64,000 bases of DNA, taken from Arthrobacter rhombi (GTDB lineage Bacteria; Actinomycetota; Actinomycetes; Actinomycetales; Micrococcaceae). The notes beneath the pieces were generated by a model. The model worked only from the letters and a program-made list of their open reading frames with translations, was not told the origin of the DNA and made no database searches. Each line of letters begins with the position of its first letter. The first letter of the stretch is position 1. The translations under genes were made by a program, and so were the position numbers. The stretch spans positions 1 through 64,000 of the forward strand of contig NZ_FUHW01000024.1 in NCBI RefSeq assembly GCF_900163545.1. Direction: 5' to 3'. This document shows positions 26,049-33,672 of the stretch, one piece after another.

Positions 26049-26062
26049 AATGTACGTACATT
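26049..26062. promoter_or_regulatory. Perfect palindrome AATGTACGTACATT upstream of the sulfide operon
   Basis: A 14-bp perfect palindrome lies between the GntR-family regulator gene and the sulfide:quinone reductase gene, about 87 bases ahead of the latter's ATG. The GTAC-rich symmetric core fits operators of HutC-type GntR regulators, so the adjacent GntR protein is the likely binder. Confidence 0.6.
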
Positions 26063-26121
26063 TACCGTTGAGGGGAAGCCCCTGGGCGGCGAGGATGATC
26101 GAGAGGCCGGGCTCCGCCGGT

Positions 26122-26871
26122 TCAGCGCCCGGCCGCAGGGGCCGCGGGATACGAGGTGGTGACGGTGAAACGGTCCCCCCGGATGAGGGTTTCGCGCCAC
26201 TCCACTGCTTGTTCCCCGGCCAGGCCGAGACGTTCGATGAAGAAGACAGCCGTCCCGGCAGGGCAGGCCAGGCGCCGGGACTGCTGCGCATCGGCGGCCA
26301 GGGCGTGCAGGGTTTCGTGTCCGGCGCTCAGGGTGATCGAACATTTGCGGCGCAGCACCTCGTAGAGGGCGGTATGGCTCAGGTCGGCGCCCAGGACCGG
26401 GGCCGCGACGTTTGCGGGCAGCCAGGTGTCGTCTACGGCGATGACATCGCGGTCCGCATAGCGGGTTCGGGAGATGAAGACGAGGTCGGCGTCGGCGTCC
26501 AGGCCCAGGTGCGCGGCCGCCGTAGCGGACCGGCGCAGTTCGGCGATTTCGACGACGCTGCGCTGGGTCATGCCGGCATTTTCGACGGCGGCGAAGAGGC
26601 TGTAGACGGGGCCGAAGCGCTGTTCGTCGACGACGTTGACCACCGAGGACTGCCTACCCCGTTGGGCCGAGAGCAATCCGGCCCGACGCAGCGGTGCCAG
26701 GGCGGAACGAATCGTGGACCGGCTGACCTCGTATTCATCGGCCAGGGCCATTTCGCCGGGAAACCCGTCGGCGAATTCTCCGCGGCCGATCCGTTCCTGG
26801 AGCTGGTCCTGCACCGATTGCCACAGGGGGACCTTGCGCCCTGATCGATCTCGCTGCCCGGTGGCCATCAT
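26122..26871 (-). CDS. GntR-family (HutC/UTRA) transcriptional regulator
   Basis: About 249 aa. The N-terminal winged helix has the GntR pattern VPLWQSVQDQLQERIGRGEF then FPGEMALADEYEVSRSTIRSAL. From about residue 95 a UTRA ligand-binding domain follows, with VFISRTRYADRDVIAVDDTWLP. Two adjacent ATG codons (26871 and 26868) are possible starts, preceded by GGGGAG. The gene lies directly upstream of the sulfide operon on the same strand, and a perfect palindrome lies between them. It probably represses that operon; the effector is unknown. Confidence 0.9.
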   Translation of the reverse strand: MMATGQRDRSGRKVPLWQSVQDQLQERIGRGEFADGFPGEMALADEYEVSRSTIRSALAPLRRAGLLSAQRGRQSSVVNVVDEQRFGPVYSLFAAVENAGMTQRSVVEIAELRRSATAAAHLGLDADADLVFISRTRYADRDVIAVDDTWLPANVAAPVLGADLSHTALYEVLRRKCSITLSAGHETLHALAADAQQSRRLACPAGTAVFFIERLGLAGEQAVEWRETLIRGDRFTVTTSYPAAPAAGR

Positions 26872-26980
26872 CTCCCCGCCTCGCTGTCTGGGGTGCCGGC
26901 CGGATGCCGGACGCGTGGCCGCCAGGTCTTGACCAGCCACTCCCGTGACCGATGCTATCGCGGGGCAGCCGTCGAGGACG

Positions 26981-27328
26981 TCAGATGCGGACGTAAGCGG
27001 CGCCGTCGCCCTGCCGTCGGGCCAGGTGGGCAATGGCGGCAGGAACGACCCGGACCCCGCCGGCCAGGCTCGCAGCGCCCACCGCTGCCGAGCGCAGGCT
27101 GTTGGCACATGCGCTGATCGCCACGTTTCCCGCTCCGGTCAGCTCCGCGACGCGCGCCGCGTCCTGGGCCGATGCCAGCAGTTGGGTCACCGCCGGGCCC
27201 TGGACAACGATCTCCACCTCGGCCCCAGGTAATTCGTCCAGGGCATTGGCGGCGACCTTCAACGCCGTGGCCAGGTCGGGGAACGGTGCCTGTCCCGGAC
27301 CTGCCAGATGCAGCAGCAGGGCGCTCAC
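26981..27328 (-). CDS. DsrE-family sulfur-carrier-like protein
   Basis: 115-aa protein of the DsrE/DsrF-like fold. The pattern is SALLLHLAGPG, then ALKVAANALDELPGAEVEIVVQG, then a conserved Cys in ISACANSLRS. DsrE proteins bind or relay sulfane sulfur. The GTG at 27328 is supported by AGGAGA upstream and overlaps the stop of the CcdA-like gene by 4 bases. It lies upstream of the GntR and sulfide genes on the same strand. Confidence 0.85.
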   Translation of the reverse strand: MSALLLHLAGPGQAPFPDLATALKVAANALDELPGAEVEIVVQGPAVTQLLASAQDAARVAELTGAGNVAISACANSLRSAAVGAASLAGGVRVVPAAIAHLARRQGDGAAYVRI

Positions 27329-28290
27329 GGTGTCTCCTGTCCCGCGGCGCCGGCAGCGCGCTCGCACGGCCGGCCCGAAGCAACCTCCTGCGGGCCGGCG
27401 TCATGTGATCCGGCGTCACGTGAGTCGACGTCGCTCCGGGGGCTTTCGTCGTGTCCTGATGCTTCGGCCTGCAGGTGACGGCGAACCGCCACGACCCACC
27501 AGCCCAAGAGCACCAGTCCCAGCAGTGCCGGCCAGGCCCAGCCCGGTAGCGCCGCATCAATGGAGCTGGCCGCTGCGGAGATCTGGTCCATCAGCGAAGC
27601 GGAGATCAGTTCATTGGAGGTCACGAGTCCTCCGGTGGCCAGCATGATGACCCCGACGGCCACGGTGACCACTCCGGCGATCAGCATATTGGTGTTGAAA
27701 CGGAATCTGCCCAGGGACAGGGTCCGGCCGCGCAGCCAGCCGGCCTTGAAGGCCCCGGTCCTGCGGATGATGCCGGCCACTGCCAGCACCGGGATCACCA
27801 TGCCCAGGGCATACATGGCCAACAGCAGGCCTCCCGAAACGGCGCTGCCTTGGGCCAACACGAGCGTGAGGATCGCCCCCAGCACGGGGCCGGTGCAGAA
27901 TCCTGCCACGCCGGCGGCGGTGCCCAAGAGGACTGCCCCACCCAGCGACGGGGTCGCCGGACCCTTGCGACGGGCCCAGTTCGGCAGCAATCTGCTGACG
28001 TCGAATCCCCCGCCGAGGATCTGCACGAGGCCCAGGGCGATAATGACCCAGGCGGCGACGACGATCAGGGCCCGGCGGTCCACCGAGATGGTGCCTCCGA
28101 GCCAGCCGATGCCCAGGCCGAGCGGGACCAGGGTGGCGAGCATGCCGATCAGGAAGGCCAACCCCAGGGCCGAGAGCCTGCGGGTGGAGGTTGCCGCGTG
28201 GGCGAAGAACGCCGGAAGGAGCAGGGCGTTACAGGGACTGAACAGCCCCAGCACTCCCCCGACGAAGGCAAAGACCAGTCCTGCTTCCAT
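27325..28290 (-). CDS. CcdA/DsbD-type membrane thiol-disulfide transporter
   Basis: 321-aa protein with seven or so hydrophobic segments. The two family cysteines are present at the ends of the first and fourth helices (GLFSPCNALLLPAFF and GFCTGPVLG). These proteins pass reducing equivalents across the membrane to periplasmic or external thioredoxin-like proteins. The C-terminus has an extra His/Asp/Ser-rich tail. It is adjacent without a gap to the DsbA-like gene upstream and overlaps the DsrE gene. Confidence 0.9.
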   Translation of the reverse strand: MEAGLVFAFVGGVLGLFSPCNALLLPAFFAHAATSTRRLSALGLAFLIGMLATLVPLGLGIGWLGGTISVDRRALIVVAAWVIIALGLVQILGGGFDVSRLLPNWARRKGPATPSLGGAVLLGTAAGVAGFCTGPVLGAILTLVLAQGSAVSGGLLLAMYALGMVIPVLAVAGIIRRTGAFKAGWLRGRTLSLGRFRFNTNMLIAGVVTVAVGVIMLATGGLVTSNELISASLMDQISAAASSIDAALPGWAWPALLGLVLLGWWVVAVRRHLQAEASGHDESPRSDVDSRDAGSHDAGPQEVASGRPCERAAGAAGQETP

Positions 28291-29097
28291 CTACTGATCG
28301 TCCTTCTCGGCGGCCTTGATTTCCTTGTCAATGGCCTCGATGAAGTTCTCGGTGGGCTGGGCGCCGACGAAGGGGGTCTTATTGAGCAGGAAGGACGGGG
28401 TGCTGGTCACACCCAGTTCCATGGCTTCGTCGATGTTCTGCTGGACGACGTCGGGGGCGTGGACCCCGTTCATGTCCTTGATGAGCTGATCGCCATCCAT
28501 CCCGAGTTTCTCGGCGGTGGCCTTCAGGTTCTTATCCTCGAAGGCGGAGGCCTTGGCAATTTTGCCGCCCTTGGACATCTCCTCATGGAAGTCGAGGTAG
28601 CCGTCTTGCATGGCTGCCGCCTGGGCGGCTTCGGCGGCCTTCAGGGACTCATCACCGAAGATGTCCAGATCGCGCCATTCAATGCGCAGCTTTCCGGTTT
28701 CGACGTATTTGTCCATCAGGGTCGGCAGTGTGTTGGCCGTCCACTTGGCGCAGTACGGGCATTGGAAGTCCGAATAGGCCACCATGACCACCGGAGCATC
28801 CACGTCACCCACGGCGGTGGGGTCTTCGGGGTCCACGCGGGCCATATCGGGGACCTCCACCTCCTCGCCCGGCGCTTGCTGCTGCTGCGGTGGTTGCTGT
28901 TGTTCCTGCGGCGCGGCGTCCGGAGCCGGCTCGGAGGCGGCGCCATTGCCGAAGGGCAGCTGGATGCCGATCAGCAGGCCGATGATCAGGGCCACGGGGA
29001 TCGGGATGATCCACACCCAGGGCAGTTTCCTGCTCCTGGCTCCGTGATTCCGGCGGGCCGGTGTCGACGGATCGTCGGGCACTGGTGTTTCAGGCAT
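28291..29097 (-). CDS. DsbA-family membrane-anchored thioredoxin-like protein
   Basis: 268-aa protein with one N-terminal membrane anchor (WIIPIPVALIIGLLIGIQL, about residues 30-48), a Gln/Pro-rich linker, and an extracytoplasmic DsbA-like domain. The redox motif is CPYC in SDFQCPYC, with a cis-Pro region near VTSTPSFLLN. It likely forms or isomerises disulfides and exchanges electrons with the CcdA-like protein encoded immediately downstream. It is the first gene of the minus-strand sulfur/thiol region, and two inverted repeats lie in its promoter region. Confidence 0.92.
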   Translation of the reverse strand: MPETPVPDDPSTPARRNHGARSRKLPWVWIIPIPVALIIGLLIGIQLPFGNGAASEPAPDAAPQEQQQPPQQQQAPGEEVEVPDMARVDPEDPTAVGDVDAPVVMVAYSDFQCPYCAKWTANTLPTLMDKYVETGKLRIEWRDLDIFGDESLKAAEAAQAAAMQDGYLDFHEEMSKGGKIAKASAFEDKNLKATAEKLGMDGDQLIKDMNGVHAPDVVQQNIDEAMELGVTSTPSFLLNKTPFVGAQPTENFIEAIDKEIKAAEKDDQ

Positions 29098-29123
29098 GGG
29101 GGTGCTGCTTTCGATCGATTAGT

Positions 29124-29140
29124 TACTATGTTGCATAGTA
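29124..29140. promoter_or_regulatory. Inverted repeat TACTATG-TTG-CATAGTA, BlaI/CopY-type operator
   Basis: Perfect 7-base arms with a 3-base spacer. It lies in the divergent region between the DsbA-like gene and the genes leading to the BlaI-family regulator. TACTA/TAGTA symmetry fits operators recalled for BlaI/MecI-family repressors. Its centre is 21 bp from the centre of the next repeat, about two helical turns. Confidence 0.7.
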
Positions 29141-29160
29141 TCTCTACTATCCTTGATAGT
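29131..29160 (+). promoter_or_regulatory. Candidate promoter of the CPVCNK membrane protein-BlaI unit
   Basis: TTGCAT at 29131-29136 and GATAGT at 29155-29160 are separated by 18 bases and are embedded in the two inverted repeats, so repressor binding would block polymerase. Confidence 0.4.
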
Positions 29161-29162
29161 AG
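29144..29162. promoter_or_regulatory. Inverted repeat CTACTATC-CTT-GATAGTAG, BlaI/CopY-type operator
   Basis: Perfect 8-base arms with a 3-base spacer, sharing the ACTAT/ATAGT core with the repeat at 29124-29140. Together they could control both divergent units through the BlaI-family protein encoded at 29784-30182. Confidence 0.7.
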
Positions 29163-29224
29163 ATAGAGCGGCGACGATCAAGTTTTCCGTTCAACATCAC
29201 AGACCAGCCCAGGAGCCAGAACCC

Positions 29225-29374
29225 ATGTCACGCCCCTCACGACCGCGCATCGGCCTCACACGCCGCTTCACGTTGGCCGCGACCGCCCTGCGGTACTGGG
29301 GGCCCCGGCAATGGGTCATCTCAGCCGTCGGGCCCTGGCCATCGGCGTGCTGCTCGGCGTGGCCACCGTCCTGA
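29225..29374 (+). other. Probable 5' part of the CPVCNK membrane protein gene, out of frame
   Basis: AGGAG at 29211-29215 precedes an ATG at 29225 whose frame encodes MSRPSRPRIGL followed by LRYWGPRQWVISAVG, then shifts into nonsense and stops at 29374. The membrane protein frame that begins at 29311 continues where this one stops making sense, around 29325-29335. One extra G in the GGG run there would join the two frames as ...VISAVGALAIGVLLG. This may be a real mutation or a sequencing error. Confidence 0.55.
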
Positions 29375-29787
29375 TCCCCAACGACTTCTTCACCCGGGAC
29401 ATCGCCCCGACGGCATGGAATCGTCCGGTGTGGATGGTGACCTCCTTGCTGTCCGGACTGTTGATCGGCAGCTATGTCAGTGCCCGCGGAGCGCCTGCGG
29501 CACCGGAAAACCCGTCAACCGATAGCGGCTCGCGGTGGGGATTGGCCGGTGGGCTGCTGGCCTGGTTCGCCATCGGCTGCCCGGTCTGCAATAAAATTGC
29601 CCTCCTGGCCTTGGGCTACTCCGGCGCCTTGGCCTACTTCGCCCCCTTGCAGCCCTGGATGGCCGGGCTGGCCCTGGTCATGACCTTCGGCGCCGTGATC
29701 TTCCGCCTCTCGGGGCAGGTCGAATGCCCGGTGTCCATCCCCCGGGCCGAGTCACCGCAGGAAGCAGTGGAAAGGACCCAAGCATGA
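29311..29787 (+). CDS. Membrane protein with intramembrane CPVC motif, likely 5'-frameshifted
   Basis: The readable frame encodes up to 158 aa with four hydrophobic segments and the motif IGCPVCNKIALLALGYSGALAYF, a CxxC at the start of a helix as seen in membrane thiol-redox proteins. I do not recognise a named family. The nominal ATG at 29311 has no ribosome site, and the sensible start is at 29225 in another frame. The stop overlaps the BlaI-family regulator start by 4 bases (ATGA 29784-29787). Position opposite the DsbA/CcdA genes and under the same operators suggests a thiol-related role. Confidence 0.65.
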   Translation: MGHLSRRALAIGVLLGVATVLIPNDFFTRDIAPTAWNRPVWMVTSLLSGLLIGSYVSARGAPAAPENPSTDSGSRWGLAGGLLAWFAIGCPVCNKIALLALGYSGALAYFAPLQPWMAGLALVMTFGAVIFRLSGQVECPVSIPRAESPQEAVERTQA

Positions 29788-30182
29788 GCACGACGACCGC
29801 CCAGGAAGCTGCCTTGCCTTTCGAACCGGGAGAGGCTCCGCAGGTGGGCACGCTGGAACGCCGGGTCCTGGATGTGCTGTGGAAGACCAAGCAGGCCCAC
29901 ACCACCCGCAGCGTCCTGGAGGTCCTCACCTCCGACGCTGCACCGCATCCCGCCTACACCACGGTGGCCACCGTCTTGGGGCATCTAGTGGATAAGCAGT
30001 TGGCCACCCGTGAACTGATCGGTCAGGTCTGGTCCTATACCGCCGCGTTGAGCGGCTGCGAGTTCTCCGCGGCCCATATGGTCAGGGCGTTGGGTGAAAC
30101 CAATGACCGCCGCCGGTGTCTGGCCAGTTTCGCCACATCACTGGATCCTGCCGACCGGGCCTACCTGAAATCGCTGCTGTAG
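29784..30182 (+). CDS. BlaI/MecI/CopY-family transcriptional repressor
   Basis: 132-aa winged-helix protein with the family pattern LERRVLDVLWKTKQAHTTRSVLEVL, then PAYTTVATVLGHLVDKQLATRE. No BlaR1-like protease-sensor gene is nearby and there is no CopY-type CxC...CxC metal site, but two cysteines occur in the C-terminal part (SGCEF and RRRCLAS). GGAAAGGA precedes the ATG at 29784. It probably binds the inverted repeats at 29124-29162, regulating itself and the divergent DsbA-CcdA-DsrE genes; redox sensing by the cysteines is speculative. Confidence 0.9.
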   Translation: MSTTTAQEAALPFEPGEAPQVGTLERRVLDVLWKTKQAHTTRSVLEVLTSDAAPHPAYTTVATVLGHLVDKQLATRELIGQVWSYTAALSGCEFSAAHMVRALGETNDRRRCLASFATSLDPADRAYLKSLL

Positions 30183-30197
30183 CCACCGAAACCGTGA

Positions 30198-30213
30198 GGA
30201 TGCGTCCGCATCC
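30198..30213. terminator. Palindrome GGATGCG-TC-CGCATCC after the BlaI-family gene
   Basis: Perfect 7-base arms lie 16 bases past the regulator's stop. It could be a weak terminator or an operator for the following gene; no T tract follows. Confidence 0.35.
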
Positions 30214-30249
30214 GCCCCGCCTTGCTAAAATGGTACGGATCTTTTAACC

Positions 30250-30266
30250 CCTCACGTTAAGTGAGG
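30250..30266. promoter_or_regulatory. Inverted repeat CCTCAC-GTTAA-GTGAGG at the start of the phosphodiesterase gene
   Basis: Perfect 6-base arms around GTTAA. The only good start codon of the following gene (GTG 30261) lies inside the right arm, so a bound regulator or an RNA hairpin would affect both transcription and translation initiation. Confidence 0.5.
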
Positions 30267-32186
30267 TCCAGGAGCCACCGACACAGGGACGGAAAAACCA
30301 TCGGCAGCCACGACCAGGACGAGCAACCGGCCGTCCTCGGTGCTGCCGCGAGCACACCAACCGGGCGCCGTCGGGAGTTTTTGACCGGCCTGTCGGTGCC
30401 TGCCGGGGTCCTCGTGCTCTGGCAGGGAATCATCCTGGTCTTCGTGCTGCCGCTGGTGAATTTCTTGTTCACCCACGCGTTGGCCCTGGCCGGGACCCCG
30501 AATCTGACCGACAGGAACTTCCCACGAATCCTGCATAGTCCCTCGTCGGTGCTGTTGTTCCTGGCCATCGGGTTCATCGCCTTGGGCGCCCTGGCCTTGC
30601 AGTACACCTCGGTCATCGCCCTGGTGGGCAGGATCCGTGCCGGTTCCGAGCATCCGGGAACGACGGCGGGACGCCAAGCCTGGCGCGCTACCGGCAGGGC
30701 CCTGGGGTTCCAGGCACCGTTGGTGGCCGTCTACGTTTTTTTGCTCATGCCGTTGGGCGGTCTGGCCGAGCTCTCCCCGCTGACCCGCGAGATCGGCGTC
30801 GCCCCGTTCGTGACGGCCGAGTATCTGAAGAAACCGTTGAGCCTGAGCTTGTACCTCTCGATGATCAGCGCGCTGGTCTATCTGAACCTGCGCCTGTTGC
30901 TGACCATCCCCCTGCTGGTGACGCGCGGGCTGAGCCCGCTGCGGGCCATGCTCAGCAGCTGGCAGGCCACCTGGCACCGGCGGCTTCGCTGGCCCGGGAT
31001 CCTGGCTTCCCCGCTGCTGGCCGCTGCCTTGATGTTCGGTGTCCCCGGCCGCACCGTGGCCTGGCTGGCCACGCTGCCCGGAGCCTTGATGAAGACCGAC
31101 TCCCATCTGGTCGCCACCCTGGGTTTGGGGGCCGCCCGGGCCACGGCCTTCGTCCTCATGGTCGTCACCACGGTGGCGTTCATCCGGTGGGCACTCGCCT
31201 GGCTGGACCGGAACGTCCCCGGGGGCAGGGCCACCGACTCGACGGAATCCCCAACGGTGCACCGGGCGCGGTCCCCTCGCCCCGGCAACCCTCCGACCCG
31301 CGGCCCCGGTGGGCGTCGGCTGGCCCTGCGCACCACGGCGGGAGCTGCCGTGGTGGCCATCGCCATCATGGGCGCTCCCGCGGTGGCCGCCGCTCCGCCA
31401 CCGACTTCCGAACCTCTGGTCATCGCCCACCGTGGTTGGATGTGGGGCGGGGTCGAGAACACCCTCGGCGCCTTGGAATCCGCGGCAACCCAGGACCCCG
31501 AGCTGGTGGAAGTCGACGTCCAGCAGACGAAGGACGGACACTTCGTCGCCAGCCACGACACGAATCTGCTGTTGCTCTCGGGGCATAACGTGAACATCTA
31601 CGATCTGACCCTCGCCGAGGCCGAAGCCACCACGGTCAGTGCCCGCGGCTTCACCGACCACATCCCCTCGATGGTCGATTATGTCCGCCGGGCCCGGGAG
31701 CTGGGGGTCAAGCTGCTCATCGAACCCAAGGTCCACGGCCACGAAACCGCCGACTATGTGGACCGGTTCGAGGAGGAACTGGCCTCGGTGGGCCCGCTGG
31801 AGAATAATATTTACCACTCCTTGGATGCCGACCTCGTGGAGTCGCTCAAGGCCAGACGCCCCGATCTATCCGTCGGCTACACCATCGCCATGACCGTCGG
31901 CGGCGTCCCCGACGTGAACTGCGATTTCCTGGTCGTGGAGCAGGCCTCCTATTCGAAGCGGTTCCTCGACCAGGCCCACGCGGCACATCTGCCCGTCTAC
32001 GTGTGGACGGTCAACCGCGAGGACCGGATCCGCAACTATCTCTACGACGGGGTCGACGGCATCGTCACCGACCACCCGCAACGGGCCACGACCCAACGTT
32101 CCCGGGTAGAGGCCCACCCCGCCACGGCGTTCCCGCTCCGCGACGTGGTCAAGCATCTGGCCAGCGTGATGCCGACGTCGCGTTAG
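30261..32186 (+). CDS. Membrane-embedded glycerophosphodiester phosphodiesterase
   Basis: 641-aa two-part protein. Residues about 45-320 form a membrane domain of six to eight segments resembling the glycerophosphoryl diester phosphodiesterase membrane domain (PF10110). After another hydrophobic segment, residues about 385-620 form the GDPD TIM barrel: IAHRGWMWGGVENT, VEVDVQQTKDGHFVASHDT, LLIEPKVHG and YVWTVNREDRI. It would hydrolyse glycerophosphodiesters outside the membrane. GTG 30261 is the only plausible start before the first membrane segment, but no good ribosome site precedes it and AGGAG occurs just downstream, so the exact start is uncertain. Confidence 0.88.
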   Translation: MRSRSHRHRDGKTIGSHDQDEQPAVLGAAASTPTGRRREFLTGLSVPAGVLVLWQGIILVFVLPLVNFLFTHALALAGTPNLTDRNFPRILHSPSSVLLFLAIGFIALGALALQYTSVIALVGRIRAGSEHPGTTAGRQAWRATGRALGFQAPLVAVYVFLLMPLGGLAELSPLTREIGVAPFVTAEYLKKPLSLSLYLSMISALVYLNLRLLLTIPLLVTRGLSPLRAMLSSWQATWHRRLRWPGILASPLLAAALMFGVPGRTVAWLATLPGALMKTDSHLVATLGLGAARATAFVLMVVTTVAFIRWALAWLDRNVPGGRATDSTESPTVHRARSPRPGNPPTRGPGGRRLALRTTAGAAVVAIAIMGAPAVAAAPPPTSEPLVIAHRGWMWGGVENTLGALESAATQDPELVEVDVQQTKDGHFVASHDTNLLLLSGHNVNIYDLTLAEAEATTVSARGFTDHIPSMVDYVRRARELGVKLLIEPKVHGHETADYVDRFEEELASVGPLENNIYHSLDADLVESLKARRPDLSVGYTIAMTVGGVPDVNCDFLVVEQASYSKRFLDQAHAAHLPVYVWTVNREDRIRNYLYDGVDGIVTDHPQRATTQRSRVEAHPATAFPLRDVVKHLASVMPTSR

Positions 32187-32230
32187 GTCGGTGCGGGAAT
32201 GCCCCGGGCGCCGCAGGGGTTGGCCACAGC

Positions 32231-32713
32231 ATGGACCTGACCACGATTCCCCTCACCACCATGGATGAGCACACCACGACCCTCAACGACTATGCCGGAC
32301 AAGTAGTGATGGTGGTGAACGTCGCCTCCCGCTGCGGCCTCTCCGGGCAATACGAGCAGCTCGAGGAACTACAACGCACGTATGGCGATCGTGGCTTCAC
32401 CGTTTTGGGTTTTCCCAGCAACCAGTTCCTCCAGGAGCTGGGCAGCAACGAGGCAGTGCTTGAGTATTGTTCGACGACGTACGGCATCACCTTTCCGATC
32501 TTCGACCGGGTGCGGGTGAACGGGCGGCGCGAACATCCGCTGTATACCGAGTTGAAGAAGACGAAGGACGCAGCGGGGAAGGCAGGACGGGTGAGCTGGA
32601 ACTTCGAGAAGTTCCTCCTGCTACCCTCCGGTGAGAGGCTGCGGTTCCGACCGCGGACCACACCCGACGCCCCGGAAATCATCGCAGCGATCGAAGCGAA
32701 TCTCCCCGGCTAG
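32231..32713 (+). CDS. Glutathione peroxidase-family thiol peroxidase
   Basis: 160-aa peroxidase. The peroxidatic Cys is in NVASRCGLSGQYEQLEEL, near residue 36. The second signature is FPSNQFLQE and the conserved Trp-Asn is in SWNFEKFLL. The usual FPCNQF motif here reads FPSNQF, so the resolving Cys common in thioredoxin-dependent members may be missing or elsewhere; one more Cys occurs in LEYCSTTYG. Without glutathione in actinobacteria, thioredoxin or mycothiol would be the reductant. The ATG at 32231 gives the normal family length. Confidence 0.9.
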   Translation: MDLTTIPLTTMDEHTTTLNDYAGQVVMVVNVASRCGLSGQYEQLEELQRTYGDRGFTVLGFPSNQFLQELGSNEAVLEYCSTTYGITFPIFDRVRVNGRREHPLYTELKKTKDAAGKAGRVSWNFEKFLLLPSGERLRFRPRTTPDAPEIIAAIEANLPG

Positions 32714-32741
32714 CCACCCCCGAACCGATGCGGAGCCACCG

Positions 32742-33644
32742 ATGATTCTTCCTCAGGCACTCATTCCCGTCGCCCTGAAGGCCACCAGTGCCGGCGCCCC
32801 CTTCATCACGGAGGCAGCTGCCCGCCGGCGACTGCACCGACGGACGCTCCGCCCAGCTTCCTACGGCCCACCCCGGGGGCTGCGGAAAGACGTCGTCATC
32901 TCCGCTTCCCGCACCGAAGCCGGGTGGCCCGCCTATACGCTCGCTCCCCGCAGCACCGGGGCCCGGGGACACGTCGTCTACGCCCACGGTGGTGGGTGGG
33001 TTAGCGAGATCGCCCGGCAGCACTGGCAACTGGCTGCACAGATCGCCGCCGAGGCACGGACCGCCGTCCACGTTTTGATCTATCCCCTGGTCCCCTTCGG
33101 CACGGCCCGGCAGGTCGTCGACGGGTTCACGACAGAGGTCCTCACGTGCTTGGAAAGCGCTGAACCAACGGTTCTGGCCGGCGATTCGGCAGGAGGGCAG
33201 ATCGTCCTCTCCACGCTCCTACAGTTGCGTGACCAGCACGGGGTCACCCTGCCCCGGACAATCGCCATCGCCCCGGCAGTTGATCTGTCCATGAAGAACC
33301 CGGAGATCGCCATCGTCCAACCCAGCGACCCATGGCTCGGCACCCGGGGAACCCAGGTCTTCATCGACCTCTGGAAAGACACCCTGGACGTGGACAACCC
33401 AGTGGTCAGCCCGCTCAACGGGAAGCTGGACGGCCTAGGGCCCATCACGCTGTTTACCGGAACCCGCGATATTCTCAACCCCGATGGGCGGCTCTTTGCA
33501 GAGCAGGCTTCCGCAGCCGGCGTCGAGATCGAATACCTTGAAAAGCAGGGGCAAATTCACGTGTATCCACTGCTGCCCACGGTGATCGGACGTACTGCCC
33601 GTCAGCACATCGTGGCCCGGGTCCGCGAAGCGACCACGCGCTAG
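32742..33644 (+). CDS. Alpha/beta hydrolase of the HSL/acetyl-hydrolase type
   Basis: 300-aa putative esterase. The oxyanion-hole motif YAHGGGW is near residue 86, the nucleophile motif GDSAGG near 147, and the acid and base are probably Asp in TRDILN and His in QIHVYP. This pattern fits the hormone-sensitive-lipase family. The ATG at 32742 gives a standard length. It lies 28 bases after the peroxidase gene and may be co-transcribed. Substrate unknown. Confidence 0.9.
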   Translation: MILPQALIPVALKATSAGAPFITEAAARRRLHRRTLRPASYGPPRGLRKDVVISASRTEAGWPAYTLAPRSTGARGHVVYAHGGGWVSEIARQHWQLAAQIAAEARTAVHVLIYPLVPFGTARQVVDGFTTEVLTCLESAEPTVLAGDSAGGQIVLSTLLQLRDQHGVTLPRTIAIAPAVDLSMKNPEIAIVQPSDPWLGTRGTQVFIDLWKDTLDVDNPVVSPLNGKLDGLGPITLFTGTRDILNPDGRLFAEQASAAGVEIEYLEKQGQIHVYPLLPTVIGRTARQHIVARVREATTR

Positions 33645-33671
33645 ACCCCGAACCGCAGGACCTGCAGGGGT
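33645..33671. terminator. Possible hairpin between convergent hydrolase and dehydrogenase genes
   Basis: ACCCC at 33645-33649 pairs with GGGGT at 33667-33671, with an inner GCAG/CTGC stem and an asymmetric internal loop, followed by TT. It fills the gap between two convergent genes. Confidence 0.4.
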
Positions 33672-33672
33672 T

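Noticed and set aside
30252..31817. 521-codon minus-strand frame opposite the phosphodiesterase gene
   Set aside because: Gln/Gly/His-rich shadow without motifs; the plus strand encodes clear GDPD and membrane domains.
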